Source: Gigaspora rosea (taxonomy: Eukaryota; Glomeromycota; Glomeromycetes; Diversisporales; Gigasporaceae). From it: a stretch of DNA of 64,000 nt. The notes beneath the pieces were generated by a model. That model made no database searches. It saw nothing but the letters and a program-made list of their open reading frames with translations, and was not told the DNA's origin. The stretch is taken from assembly GCA_003550325.1 (NCBI GenBank), contig QKWP01000617.1:28756-92755 (forward strand). The letters are read 5' to 3'. Shown piece by piece: positions 1-10,608 of the stretch; position 1 is the stretch's first letter; every line of letters begins with the position of its first letter. Made by a program: the position numbers and the translations under genes.

Positions 1-160
1 GCATTAAGCTTAATGCTGGCCGACCCAGGTTAGGTTACCAAAATTAGACTTGTATAACGTTACACAACATTAGTGGTGTGTAACCAAAAATTATTTTTGC
101 CAAACAATGCTCCAGGCTTTTGTGTAACATAAGTGCATTTATTATTTTGAATTCTAAAAA
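1..160. other. AT-rich flank, no feature
   Basis: I see no coding, RNA or repeat structure here beyond short low-complexity AT runs; it ends at the left terminus of the first MITE. Confidence 0.4.
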
Positions 161-449
161 TAGGGGTCATTTAAAGCGTTGTGCAATCACGTGATATAAG
201 GCCAATCAAATTGTTTGTTTTGATCGACACGGATCAGCTTGACGAAGAAAAAAAGAAGAAAAAAAGTGAGAAAACGAAGAATACAAGAAAACTAATGCCT
301 AAACCTATATTGATACACTAATAAAAAATGTTGGGAAGATGATTTTACTTTTAAAACATGCCCTAACCCTAACCCCGAACTAACCCTTACCCTAACTTTA
401 ACTAAATAGTCAAAAACATATGATGCACAACGCTTTAAACGTTCCCTAA
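161..449. mobile_element. MITE with telomere-like interior
   Basis: Inverted termini are visible: TTTAAAGCGTTGTGCA near 171-186 is mirrored by TGCACAACGCTTTAAA near 424-439, and both ends are followed by a TAGGG-like edge next to AAAAATA. The interior has a purine-rich tract (about 240-290) and a run of CCCTAACCCTAAC-like repeats (about 360-405). The same interior order occurs in the element at 45041-45365, so this is a repeat family and not a chromosome end. There is no coding capacity. Ends are approximate. Confidence 0.7.
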
Positions 450-1060
450 AAATAGAAATTCTTGTGTAACCATGGTGCGAATAGCAAAAATCCATGGTGC
501 GAATAGCAATTCCCTTTTGGATAATAAATTTTATTAATGACTTATTTATATCTTATATTTATTTATTTGCATAAAATTCAAGTGTGGTCCTAGATATTAA
601 ATAAAACCAACCCTATAAAATGGCTAAGTACAAACTATAGGCTTAAAGTTTTAATAACATCACGCACCTTATAGTCTTTAATAATAACAAACATAGCTAT
701 TACATTTTCTCATATATGTATGCAAAAGCAGAAAACATTTAGACTTTTAAATATTTAGTATATGCTTTAGAATTGATTCCAAAATTTAGAATCGATGCTA
801 AAATATAAAATTGGTTGCAAAAACAATTAAATCATTTCTCCAGAAATGAGAATCGATTCTAATTCGATTAACGATTAAACCGATTTTTATAGAATCGATT
901 TACAGCCTTACATCGAACACCTCAACGTAGCAAGATAGTCAGTAGCACGGTAGTTAGTATGGGGCTTGCATAGTAGTATGGGCCGTAGTATAATAGATAG
1001 TATAAGATTTAGCATGATAGTTGGGACATAGCGGAATTTTAAAAAATTGAATTTCGTTCA
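450..1060. other. AT-rich intergenic, nothing recognised
   Basis: Apart from local repetition of an AGAATCGATT-like motif at 770-900 I see no gene, RNA or bounded element. Confidence 0.4.
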
Positions 1061-1064
1061 CTTT

Positions 1065-1700
1065 GTATCTTAGAAAAGGGCGCCAGCGGCGCCCCAAAAC
1101 ACTTATAATATTATATTATTGTTTATAAAAGCTACTATATAAATTTTCGAGAAACAAATATAATTGCAACCACGATCCTGCCCACCTGACATTTCATGTT
1201 GATGCCCGTGAACAAAGTCACGGGACATCCATTAGTCACGAGACCATGACCTGGGCCCATGATCGTTGGGTAAGATTAAGTATTGATGACATGGGTGATG
1301 CATTTAAGAGTCGGATAAGTATGATGTATTGAGTAAGGGATAATGGATAGTTGAATAAGTATGAGGTCATAAGGAGTCTCCAATCCCTTATTTAGCATCT
1401 CATGATGATCTTCACATGTTTTTCTTATCCGCTTCGTTCAGCTCATGATCCCACCCTTTACCTGGGCTCTGTGAGGTGCTCATGTCCTGCTTAGCCACCT
1501 TTTCGATCTGTTGAATTACGTACGTGATGCATATGTCAACTCGATTTAGGAATCATAACGTTATTGCCGCAGCATATCGCTAACATGATTATCAACCTCA
1601 ACTCACGAGGTCACCCTAGTAAGGATTTGCCCAAAGGCTCAATTGAACATAATCAAGCTGTATCAGATTAGTTAGAGTATCTGCATTATCTTATTGAAAC
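1065..1700. other. GC-richer anonymous block
   Basis: This roughly 600-bp stretch is clearly richer in G and C than its flanks and has no open frame on either strand. It holds short internal repeats (ATGATGTATTG, GATGATC, ATGCATTT) but I find no terminal repeats or poly(A). It could be a solo LTR or a SINE-type relic; nothing here decides between them. Confidence 0.3.
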
Positions 1701-1808
1701 GCACAGATTATTTATCCAAAAAAAAATAAATAAATAAACAAATAAATTAAAATTAGGTAGATAAAAGTAAGTTACTTAATGGTTAATTTACCACGAAATT
1801 TGGCTTCT

Positions 1809-1968
1809 TAATAATAATAATTAATATAAATAAATTTATATAAATTTAGAATTAACACTTTAAATTACATACTATTTGCTTGACAAAATAATAATAATAA
1901 TTAATATAAATAAATCAAATAAATATAAATTTAGAATTAAACTTTAAATTACGTACTATTTGCTTTAT
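1809..1968. repeat. tandem duplication, ~77 bp unit
   Basis: Two adjacent copies begin AATAATAATAATTAATATAA and both run through a TTTAGAATTAA block into TACTATTTGCTT. The second copy differs by small indels. Confidence 0.7.
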
Positions 1969-2035
1969 CACATATATAATCTCACGTGATAACCAAAAAT
2001 TTATAAATACAACCCGAATACAAAAAATTTCGGGG

Positions 2036-2096
2036 CTATATCAGATATATCAGATATATCAGATAGATAGATATATCAGATATATCAGATAAGATA
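2036..2096. repeat. ATATCAG microsatellite
   Basis: Short tandem run of (ATATCAG)n with a GATA interruption in the middle. Confidence 0.85.
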
Positions 2097-2369
2097 ATAT
2101 AAAATTATTTGACAAAAATCCTTTCCGTTTTAGCTTAAAAGGAAATATAGCGGGTCACAATTTAAAAAACAGCCAATAAACAAGATGATCTATGTATAAC
2201 CTTAACATTATTGGAAACAATATACATCATGCCGATAAAAAAAGATAGTAGGGGTTAATAAAATATATAATTAAATCATACTAATAAAAGAATAAATAAC
2301 AACAAAACAAACAAAAATGATCAAAAAAAATTCTCATTCTGATATATCATTCCCTGAGTGGCCATCCGT

Positions 2370-2475
2370 ATCCCCTATGAGATCAGTACTCAGGGAAGGT
2401 CAGCTCCCCTCACTGGGTTTCGAACCCGGGTTACTCTGCTATCAGAGCAATATTCGAACCAGTAGTCCACATCAA
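2370..2475 (-). repeat. degenerate tRNA-like SINE head
   Basis: On the minus strand there is a B-box-like GGGTTCGAAACCC preceded by an anticodon-arm-like hairpin (CTCTG-ATAG-CAGAG) and an A-box-like TGGACTACTGG. The acceptor stem does not pair and there is no 3' processing signal, so this is read as a tRNA-derived retroposon fragment and not a functional tRNA gene. Confidence 0.45.
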
Positions 2476-2479
2476 ATGA

Positions 2480-2915
2480 TTACCAAATTTTAAAAATTGA
2501 CTCCTAAAAAATATGATTTGTGTATCCTGATTATCCAATCATAAAATTTTTCTTCTTGTGATCTAAATTTAAATTCATGTCGATTATCTTCGAAAAGTAA
2601 TTTTTGATCTAAAAATTTTAAAACTCAAAAAAAAATCTTTTCATAATAAAAATCTTAGTAATAACCATGCCTCGCTCACGTAAAGGAAACTGTAATAATC
2701 ATCCTAAGTGTCAAAAGTAAGAATATAAAATAAATTATTAAATAAATAATAATAATATCATAATAACTAATATAAATTTTCGATAATAGCAAAAAGGTAG
2801 ATAAGGGAAGAATAGAGAAGTAGTCGAGAACGAAACGGAGAAATAGTAACCATAATAAAATTTTAAATATATAATATAACATACTATTAAAACATATAAA
2901 TAATACTTTGTGATA
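2480..2915. other. AT-rich, nothing recognised
   Basis: Open frames on the minus strand here are hydrophobic low-complexity translations of AT-rich DNA with no domain and are not counted as genes. Confidence 0.4.
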
Positions 2916-2919
2916 TAGG

Positions 2920-3284
2920 GAAGACAACTATATTTGGGAGTTGCAAGTGGCAAATGAAAAGTTAGAAAGAAAGTTGGAAGAGGAGAAAGAAGTGGTGAAA
3001 TTTCGAGAGAGTGTTTATAGGGACGATATATGAAATGAAAGAAAGAAATATCTAATAGAGTTAAGACTTCAATCCGGATATAAATATATCCGGATTGATA
3101 TTTTGTTAAAAATTTATAGTAAAACATAGTAATTATATCCGGATGCATCCGGATATAAAATAAATCCGGATATAAAAACATAGTGAAGTCTTAACTCTAA
3201 TATCTAAAGATGTATGAGGAGAAGCATAAGCTAGCGACTACTATGACGACTTTAATTCCTACGAACCGTAACACCGAATATTGA
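2920..3284 (+). pseudogene. coiled-coil protein relic, last exon
   Basis: Reading from 2920, directly after a plausible acceptor (GATATAG), gives a highly charged segment with ANEKLERKLEEEKEVVKFRE, typical of a coiled coil. An in-frame TGA at 3031 interrupts it. The frame then runs into a 144-bp MITE at 3056-3199. Removing the MITE and one copy of its 8-bp duplication restores the same frame (KKYLKMYEEKHKL), ending in a stop at 3282. I see no upstream exon. The family is not recognised; only the coiled-coil character is visible. Confidence 0.5.
3056..3199. mobile_element. 144-bp MITE, 8-bp target duplication
   Basis: Inverted termini TAGAGTTAAGACTTC (3056-3070) and GAAGTCTTAACTCTA (3185-3199) match perfectly over 15 bp. 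The element is flanked by direct repeats ATATCTAA at 3048-3055 and 3200-3207. An 8-bp duplication is characteristic of hAT-superfamily insertions, so a hAT-like non-autonomous element is likely. The interior is made of several ATCCGGATATA palindromes, a motif that recurs at 22.6-23.1 kb. Confidence 0.85.
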
Positions 3285-3299
3285 ACAGCAAGTGCATTG

Positions 3300-3825
3300 C
3301 GTTTGATAGAAGCAAGCTTTGTGTGAACGGCATATGACAAGAAGCGTTAAGATTACAAAGGTATTTTTAACGATCTTCTGTATATGAATTTTGAAAGAAG
3401 ACAATGTAGAATCACCGCACCTTTCCATTTACTTCTGCACAATACTCAGGTCATTTAAAAAAACTATAGCATGTAAGCGATCACTTTAGAGTACTTTTAT
3501 TAGACTATCTTTATACTTTTTACAATTTTATTTATGAATTGTATATACTTACAGAAAGTCGGCTAAATTAATAATGAAGGTTTTGCTAATTACCAATACG
3601 TATGCTCTTTCTTAATACGTGTGATTAGTTTTGACAATTTTTTCTCATGTTTTCAATATACTTTAATAAATATATTATATTTTTAAATAATTGTAAATCC
3701 TTGATGTATTTCGATTAAATGTGATTTTATTGAAGCAATGTGATTCATTTTATATCCAATGGTTGAAAGTTAATTGTATGTTGATTTATGATAATATATT
3801 TTTGAAATGTGATAGCTTAATTTTT
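3300..3825. other. AT-rich intergenic, nothing recognised
   Basis: No gene or bounded repeat is seen between the coiled-coil relic and the 3' end of the TLDc relic. Confidence 0.4.
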
Positions 3826-3826
3826 T

Positions 3827-5230
3827 TTATTTAGATTTCTCATGAATTTGAAATACTTCATATTCGTTTACAAAATAATATTGAAAAGATGAAACAACGC
3901 CAATTTGATTTTCGTAACTTATATCATGATAAGTACGGCATCTATTAATTGGCTACTATAATTATAATTACTTAACATACTAAGAAACCACCATCAAAAT
4001 TTATGCAGAAACAAAGTACTATTATAAATAGCCGTTGATGGATTTGTGACAAGACTTACATTATATCCAATAGTATTGATCAATCCATGATGTAATTTTA
4101 GCTGCATGCTCTTCATTAATAACGGTTGAAAATGATTCGGTTGATCTTAATGGTAAGTCTGATTTAAAATAATACGAGGTGGTAGAATTGTTGATGTAAT
4201 TTCATGATCAGGTAATAAATGACTTTTATTCAAATTTTCCAAAGTTTTCTTTTTCAAGAATTTGTGAATATAAAAATACATAATTTGCAACATCATTGGC
4301 TACACTTGAAAGTAACGGATATAGGGTAAGCAATTTTTTAGAGTAACCTTTAAAGCTGTAAAATTTTCATCAGACCAGTCTTCAGGATCAGATGGCAAAT
4401 TAGGATTTTGTGCAATTCCCCACTTTATAATATAATTCCAAAAATTTTTATTTTTTCCATTTAATAAATGAAGTTGATGCTAGTGATTGGCGTCGTAAAT
4501 GGCTAATTACTACAATTATATTTACTACATATATTACTACATAGTCTTTTTAAACCGTAATTGTAATAATTACTTACTACATGTAGTAGTAATGTAGTAT
4601 TACTTACTACATGTAGTAATATGTAGTAATGTATTATTACTTACTACATGTAGTAATGTAGTATTACTTACTACATGTAGTAATATGTAGTAATTAGTGA
4701 TGCCTGACGAAACTTAAAAAAAAAAATAATAATAAAATATAGCGTATTTATTTATAATAATAATTATTATATTTAGTAATAAATATTACATGTAGTAGTA
4801 ATAAATACTACATGTAGTAATAAATACTGCATGTAGTAATATTTACTACATGTAGTAATAAATACTACATGTAGTAATATTTACTACTTGTGGTAATAAA
4901 AACTATATATAATAATAATTACTACATGTAATAATATTTACTACATGTAGTAATTAAAGTTATTTATGATTCACTTAATAATTATTGGAATTGTTGAATA
5001 GAAATTTGCGATTCTAAATCAATTTTCATAATGCTATTGATATCTTTCATACTATCTTTTAACTTGTTCTGAAAATAAAAAGACCTGCATTTCAAAATGA
5101 TGGCAGAATGTGCCTTAAATTCTTTTATGTTTGTAGATTTTCCTACTTTAATAATCACATTAAAGTCATTCCCTTTTACAAGAAGTTCAATATAATTATT
5201 TGAAAGTTTTTCAAAGTGTTTAATTGTCAT
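3827..5230 (-). pseudogene. BTB-TLDc pseudogene
   Basis: The first exon (5230 down to about 4985) encodes a BTB/POZ N-terminus almost identical to the intact paralogue at 7652 (MTIKHFEKLSNNYIEL, KEFKAHSAIILKCRSFYF). Near its end a base is lost relative to the paralogue, creating a stop after QQFQ, and the splice donor GTGAGT has become GTGAAT. The BACK-coding part is gone, its place taken by the palindromic array at 4505-4962. About 3827-4480 carries a shortened TLDc C-terminal region in the same orientation with at least two internal deletions relative to the paralogue, ending at a shifted stop (3827-3829). It is a dead tandem duplicate of the neighbouring gene. Confidence 0.85.
4505..4962. 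repeat. palindromic TACTACATGTAGTA array
   Basis: More than a dozen copies of the self-complementary core ACTACATGTAGT are spaced by TAATATG- or AATAAA-type linkers. A central break near 4695-4790 splits it into two blocks. Every unit is its own reverse complement, so the tract can form multiple hairpins. It sits exactly where the BACK domain of the surrounding TLDc relic should be. Confidence 0.9.
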
Positions 5231-5588
5231 TTTTCTGATAAACTCGCAGAGTTTTCTGATACAATACTGCAGTACAATGTAAGTTGTTGGTTGTGGTACG
5301 TAGTAGTAGACCTCAAAAAAATCAATACTAATCAGTCGATATCATAATCAATTAAAGCCGACTAGTTAATGTTATAAATATAAGATAATATAGGAATCAA
5401 CTTCTTAATTATAGAGTCGGCTAGTTGATCGGTCAGTTAAATAATCAATTATCAAACTTAGATTAAATTTTCTTAACAATGACATGGCATATTTCAATAC
5501 GTATTTAGGCCATTTTGAGTTATATCTGTAAAATTTGAAAGTTAGCTTCGAATATTAAAAATTTTAACAGAGCAGTATCAAGATTCAC
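5231..5588. other. intergenic between BTB paralogues
   Basis: This is the presumed 5' flank of the BTB relic. It includes repeated GTCGGCTAGTTGAT-like motifs (5340-5450) but no gene. Confidence 0.35.
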
Positions 5589-5597
5589 AGTTGCGAA

Positions 5598-5830
5598 CAA
5601 TGTTTAAAATTTGATGTTCTCAGTGTTCTCAGAGAACATTTAACAATTTTTATGAACATGAATTATTGGAAATGTTCTCTATTTGAGAAAATTTAATAAA
5701 CTTTTTTAATATTAAAAAAATTTTTGATTTTCTAATACTGAGAACATTAAAAAATTTTTGAGAACATTAAAATTTTAAAAAATGGTTTTTTGAGAACATA
5801 CATAAAATCAAATTTGAAATTTAAACACAT
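5598..5830. mobile_element. MITE, 9-bp target duplication
   Basis: AGTTGCGAA occurs as a direct repeat at 5589-5597 and 5831-5839. Between them the ends are imperfect inverted repeats (CAATGTTTAAA... and ...TTTAAACACAT) continuing into repeated TGAGAACAT/ATGTTCTCA motifs. The 9-bp duplication suits a Mutator- or hAT-like non-autonomous element. Confidence 0.75.
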
Positions 5831-6053
5831 AGTTGCGAAGATTTGGACGAAGGAAACTTAAAATTTTTATTATTTCTTGGTTAACTAACTACATGATCTA
5901 ACATACGTGCAGATATATTAGAGAATCGAAACAAGATGGCGGAGTTAATACTTTTTAAATGGGAACTTAGGAAAAAATAGCATTTTGAAAAAATGCTGGG
6001 ATTTCTTTGCGATAGTCAATCTGATAATCACGCTTTACAATTTATTTTTTTTA

Positions 6054-7652
6054 TTAAGATTTCTTATGAACTTGAAATACTTCATATTCGTTTACAAAAT
6101 AATGTTTTTTTGTGTTAGGTGAACCAATATCAATTTGTTTTTCGTAATCATTATTATGATAAGTATAGCATCCATTAATTTGGCTATTATTATTATAAAA
6201 CATAGCAAGAGAACAGCCACCAAAGTTTATGCCGCGATAAGTATTATTATAAATAGCATATGCTGGCTTTTTGACACGACTTAAAATAGAATTTTGGATT
6301 GCATCTTTTTTTAATGAAAAAATAAAGCTATCTTTGCATCTGCCATAAGAACCGTTTTTACTATTATCCCATTCAACAGGATTGTATCCACCAAAAATTC
6401 TTTCAATATTATCATTGCCTGTCACATTTATAACCGTAACAGTATTTGCTTTCTTATTGCATAATTTCCAAAATGATTCACGATTAAATCCATCTCTACT
6501 TCCACGAAGAAGTAATTTAAATTTGTACGGATTATTTTTTACATTATATTCGATAGTATTTTTATCAATCCATGATGCAATTCCAGCTGCATGTTCTTCA
6601 TTAATAACGGTTGAAAATGATTCAGTTCTCTTATAATGACCCAGCCCAGTCTTCCACTTGAACCAAAAGTTCTCGGTTGATCTTGATGGTAAGTCTGATT
6701 TTAAAATAATACGGGGTGGTAGAATTGTTGATGTAATTTCATGACCAGGTAATAAATGACTTTTATTCAAATCTTCCCAAAGTTTTTTTTCAAGGATTTG
6801 AGAATATGGAAATACATAATTTGCAACATCTTTAGCCGATATCTGAAAGTAACGGATATAGGGTAAACAATTTTTTAGAGTAGCCTTTAAAGCTGTAAAA
6901 TTTTCATCAGACCATCCTTCATGATCAGATGGCAAATTAGGATTTTGTGCAATTCCCCACTTTATAATATAATTCCAAATTTTTATTTCTTCCATTTGCA
7001 AATCGACACGCTTAATAAGTGAAATTAATGCATTTTCATTAAGAGAATTATAATCTTCAGAATCAACGATAATGTTTGGATGTTTTGCTAAAATGTTGTT
7101 GCACCATTTTTGTAGTTCTTCTAGTTTACTATTTTGGAAGCATGTTTTATAAACATAAGAAAAATGAGAGCGTAACCAGTTAGCTTTAGACTCGATTAAA
7201 TAAGTTTCAAGAGATCCAACTAACTCTTCAAGAAGGAATTCATCAGCAACTAAAATAAGATTAAAAATAAATTGACTATCCAAGTTTTCCAAAGAAACAG
7301 AGCCTCCGTAGATATATCTTTAAATTAAATTTATATATGTAAGATGTAGTAATTACATGATTAAATATGAATTAAAGATACTGTATTACATGACTCACTT
7401 AATAATTATTTCGAATTGCTGAATAGAAATATGCGATTCTAAATCAATTTTCATAATACTATTGACATCTTTCAAACTATCTTTTAATTTGTTCTGAAAA
7501 TAAAAAGATCGGCATTTCAAAATGGAAGAATGTGCCTTAAATTCTTTTATGTTCGTAGATTTTCCTACTTTAATGATAACATTAAAATCAATCCCTTTTT
7601 CAAGGAGTTCAATATAATTGTTTGAAAGTTTTTCAAAGTGTTTAATTGTCAT
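6054..7652 (-). CDS. BTB-BACK-TLDc domain protein
   Basis: Two exons: 7652-7399 and 7317-6054, with an 81-bp intron (GTGAGT donor at 7398, TTTAAAG acceptor ending at 7318) that joins FEIII-K-YIYGGSVSLEN in frame, giving about 505 residues. The N-terminus is a BTB/POZ domain (about 12-120; FNVIIKVGK, FKAHSSILKCRS, YIYGG), a homodimerisation module that in other eukaryotes often links Cullin-3 ligases to substrates. A BACK-like helical region follows (about 130-240), then a TLDc domain (about 290-500; LLLRGSRDGFN, FGGYNPVEWD, KDSFIFSL). TLDc proteins are associated with oxidative-stress responses and V-ATPase regulation in animals and yeast; the fungal target is unknown. The start is set at MTIKHFEK because the paralogue at 5230 starts identically; an in-frame ATG lies upstream at 7751. 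No stop or frameshift is seen. BTB-TLDc genes are strongly expanded in Rhizophagus. Confidence 0.88.
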
Positions 7653-7659
7653 TTTTCTG

Positions 7660-8275
7660 ATAAACTTGGCCGAGTTTCTGAAACAGTCTGTACATAAATA
7701 TAGGCAAAGAACTGTGATACAACATTTCATACGAACCATAATAAAATTCAAGTGTAATGGATAATTTCTTGTGATCTCAAATTCGTGAAACGCGGCATTT
7801 CTATATTAGTAACATTCTAATGTAGCTGCGTTCTTTTTTGGCCTAAATAAGGATAATTACTGTAACGCAACCTTGAAAGCGTTGTATACAGCCTATGCTC
7901 CTGCGCTTGCTCTTGCTAACACTGTGCTACTGCAAAGCAGACCGAAGTGCAGTGCAGTGCTGGCTGTAAAAAACTTATCCTTCTTTGCTTTTAAAACAGT
8001 AATCTAATGTATTTATTGAAAGTCTGAAATCTTCTTATTTTTCCCGAATTAATTATGTATTATCTTGCAATTTTTTGCTTTACAGTTTTTTTCAGTTTGG
8101 AATTTTTACCGAACTGATTATTTGATAATCTATGCGTAGCTTCTATAGCAAACGATACTTTCTTTCTTATGCGATTCTAATTCTCGAATTTTTTTTCTCT
8201 GTACTACCTACCATTTCTTATTCGTATATGTCATTCAAATTTGTATTTTACGCAAAATGATCCGTGCTTGTTACC
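7660..8275. other. upstream region of BTB-TLDc gene
   Basis: No gene is seen. A GC-richer patch at about 7846-7984 is bounded by AAGGATAA and TTATCCTT and may be another small inverted-repeat element; the evidence is weak. Confidence 0.35.
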
Positions 8276-8282
8276 TTAATTT

Positions 8283-8434
8283 GGGGTCGGTTAAAGCGGA
8301 GTGAATTTAATTAGGGTTGGGTTACCTTTTTGATGCAATTAGAAGGATTTTTATATATTGATATCAAGAATTCAATTTATCAGTTGTGTAGTACATAGAT
8401 CATATATTGAGTTAACTCCGCTTTAACCGGCTCC
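8283..8434. mobile_element. 152-bp MITE with TTAATTT duplication
   Basis: Termini GGGGTCGGTTAAAGCGGAGT and ACTCCGCTTTAACCGGCTCC are inverted repeats of about 20 bp with two mismatches. TTAATTT flanks it directly at 8276-8282 and 8435-8441. It has no coding capacity. Confidence 0.8.
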
Positions 8435-8497
8435 TTAATTTGTCTAATTCTTATCATCATACATCTTATATATATGTTAAATTGCCCGTGCATATAT

Positions 8498-8823
8498 GGG
8501 GTGTTACATATTAAAACAGCCCTTTTTTACATATATGATATTTTATTTTGAAGTTTAATCATTTGTTTTGATTTTCAGAATTAATTAAATATCGATTTTG
8601 ATTGGTTAAATGTAACCGGTGACTATCGGGTAATCTCATGATGGGTTGGCCTTACGCGGCCTCATGTAATTTTTCTTTTGCAATTATCTTGATTTTTTAA
8701 TTATGCAAATCGACTTTCATTTATAATTGAAAAATATTGATCATGTCAAAATTTATATAAATCTAATGAAAGCTCAATTTTCAAAAAATTGCAAAAAAGG
8801 GCTGTTTTAATATATAACACCCA
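8498..8823. mobile_element. MITE, AACAGCCC family (copy 1)
   Basis: Inverted termini of about 30 bp are visible: TATTAAAACAGCCCTTTTTT on the left is mirrored by AAAAAAGGGCTGTTTTAATA on the right, and the outer edges read GGGTGTTA/TAACACCC. A second, left-truncated copy lies at 57120-57357. Confidence 0.85.
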
Positions 8824-9811
8824 TTTGCTTAATTAATCTGTAAAAAGCTTATAAATTATGCGATCTCTATTTCTTTTAGTCTACGATCCTGAAAAAAGTG
8901 CCTATGTCTTAAAATTCGGACGGTCGAAAATTTTCCACCTAACTAACGACAAATACCAAAAACAAAAACCCTGACAATTTTCTTTTCATTACCAAACGCA
9001 CAACTGATATTACATTCTACATTGTAACCTTAATTTGCTACATTAATCAATTTCCATATTTAACTCCCTATAAGATTATTTTATGATTTTTCAATAGGAC
9101 CCTGGCATCTTTCAGTATAGGTCATAAAAACTGGTCTGCATAAATTTAGAAGTTTTTGCTACCCCTAAAATCAAGTAAATTTGCTAAAATTTGAATTATT
9201 ATTATAAATTTTTAGTAATTTGCTAAAAACTAAATATAACATCTAGATTTATTAAAAATATTTTTTGTATTGTAAATATTGCACATTACTTTACAATTCC
9301 TCTGGATTTAAAATTAACACATGTTGTTTTAAAATTTATGCCAATTGAAATATGACATATATTAATCTTTACTAAGCTCAATATGATAATATTTGGTGAT
9401 AATTTGTGAAAAATTCTATTATGTTAACTTAAAAACTTTATTAATCATATCTTCAACTTGTAGAATCTCAAATTTCATGATAAACATTAAAAACTCATGA
9501 AGATATTAACATTTTGTTAATTCTAAGATAGCTTCCAAAAATTAGCTAATTTTGTTTACTATGTGCCTACCCCATCTGTACCCAATTAGCCAATCAGATT
9601 TTATGATTATTAAAAAGTTAAATACATATGAGCAGAATTGTTTTATTCAATATTGTCACAAATTTGATTTTATTACATATAATAATCAAAACTTGACCTT
9701 AACTAATCAAATCAATAAAGTGACATTTGTCAATCAAAATGTGATTAACGTCAATAACAATTTATTGTCAAGTGATTTATTATTAAATTATTATTATTAG
9801 CGAAACTTTAT
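8824..9811. other. AT-rich intergenic, nothing recognised
   Basis: Short AT-rich open frames such as 9552-9800 have no recognisable motif and a low-complexity N/L/I/K composition. I do not call them genes. Confidence 0.4.
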
Positions 9812-10231
9812 TTAATAGGTATCCATTTGCTATACTAAATTTAGTACAATGTACTAAATTTAATACAATATTAAAAGTTAAATTTTGAAAAATTGATATT
9901 AATAATTTTAAATTAATTCTATTGTTACAAGTGACTATATCTTTTAGTATAGTACTTGCAATACAGCACATAGTGACAGGGATCTTGTAAGGGTCAGAGA
10001 AGATATGAAAGTAGAATATTACTTCACTAGAGCAGTTCAGTTTATATTTATTAAATAACAAGAGTAGATTTATTAAGTAAAGATATATTTTATTTAGATA
10101 ATAATATTCAAGAGATATAATAATTTAAGTAATTGAGAAAGGAGGAGTGGAGTCTGAGTCTAAAGCTAAAGAGCTAGCATAGAGAAGGTCAGAAAGCTAG
10201 AGTTTATATATCTTTTTAGAAATATATTTGT

Positions 10232-10459
10232 GTAAAAGTATAAAAGTACAAAAATATAAAAGTATAGTAGTATAAAAGTATAAAGATATAAATGTATAAA
10301 TGTATAAAGGTATAAAAGTATAAAAGTATAAAAGTATAAAAGTATAAAAGTATAAAAGTGTAAAAGTATAAAATTATAAAAGTATAAAGTATAAAAGTAT
10401 AAAAGTATAAAAGTATAAAAGTATAAAAGTATAAAAGTATAAAAGTATAAAAGTATAAA
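10232..10459. repeat. 8-bp minisatellite (AGTATAAA)n
   Basis: Roughly 25 tandem copies of AGTATAAA with occasional one-base drift, longest uninterrupted near 10300-10459. Confidence 0.95.
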
Positions 10460-10608
10460 AGCTATTCTGTACTTATGTTCTATTGCTCTGTATCTCTTTT
10501 ATATCACGCTAAAATATTCTAGAATGTTCTAGTTTTCAACTAATAAAAAATTCATTCTATAACAATATAAGTTTTGGTAAAAGTTAATTTATACAAAATT
10601 TTTATATA

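Noticed and set aside
360-405. CCCTAA repeats as a chromosome end
   Set aside because: They are degenerate, short, enclosed by inverted repeats, and recur with the same context at about 45250.
2370-2475. functional tRNA gene
   Set aside because: There is a B box and an anticodon-like hairpin, but no paired acceptor stem, and the flanks resemble SINE bodies.
2676-3181. minus-strand hydrophobic frames as membrane proteins
   Set aside because: Low-complexity I/L/F/Y translations of AT-rich DNA; the opposite strand holds the coiled-coil relic and a MITE.
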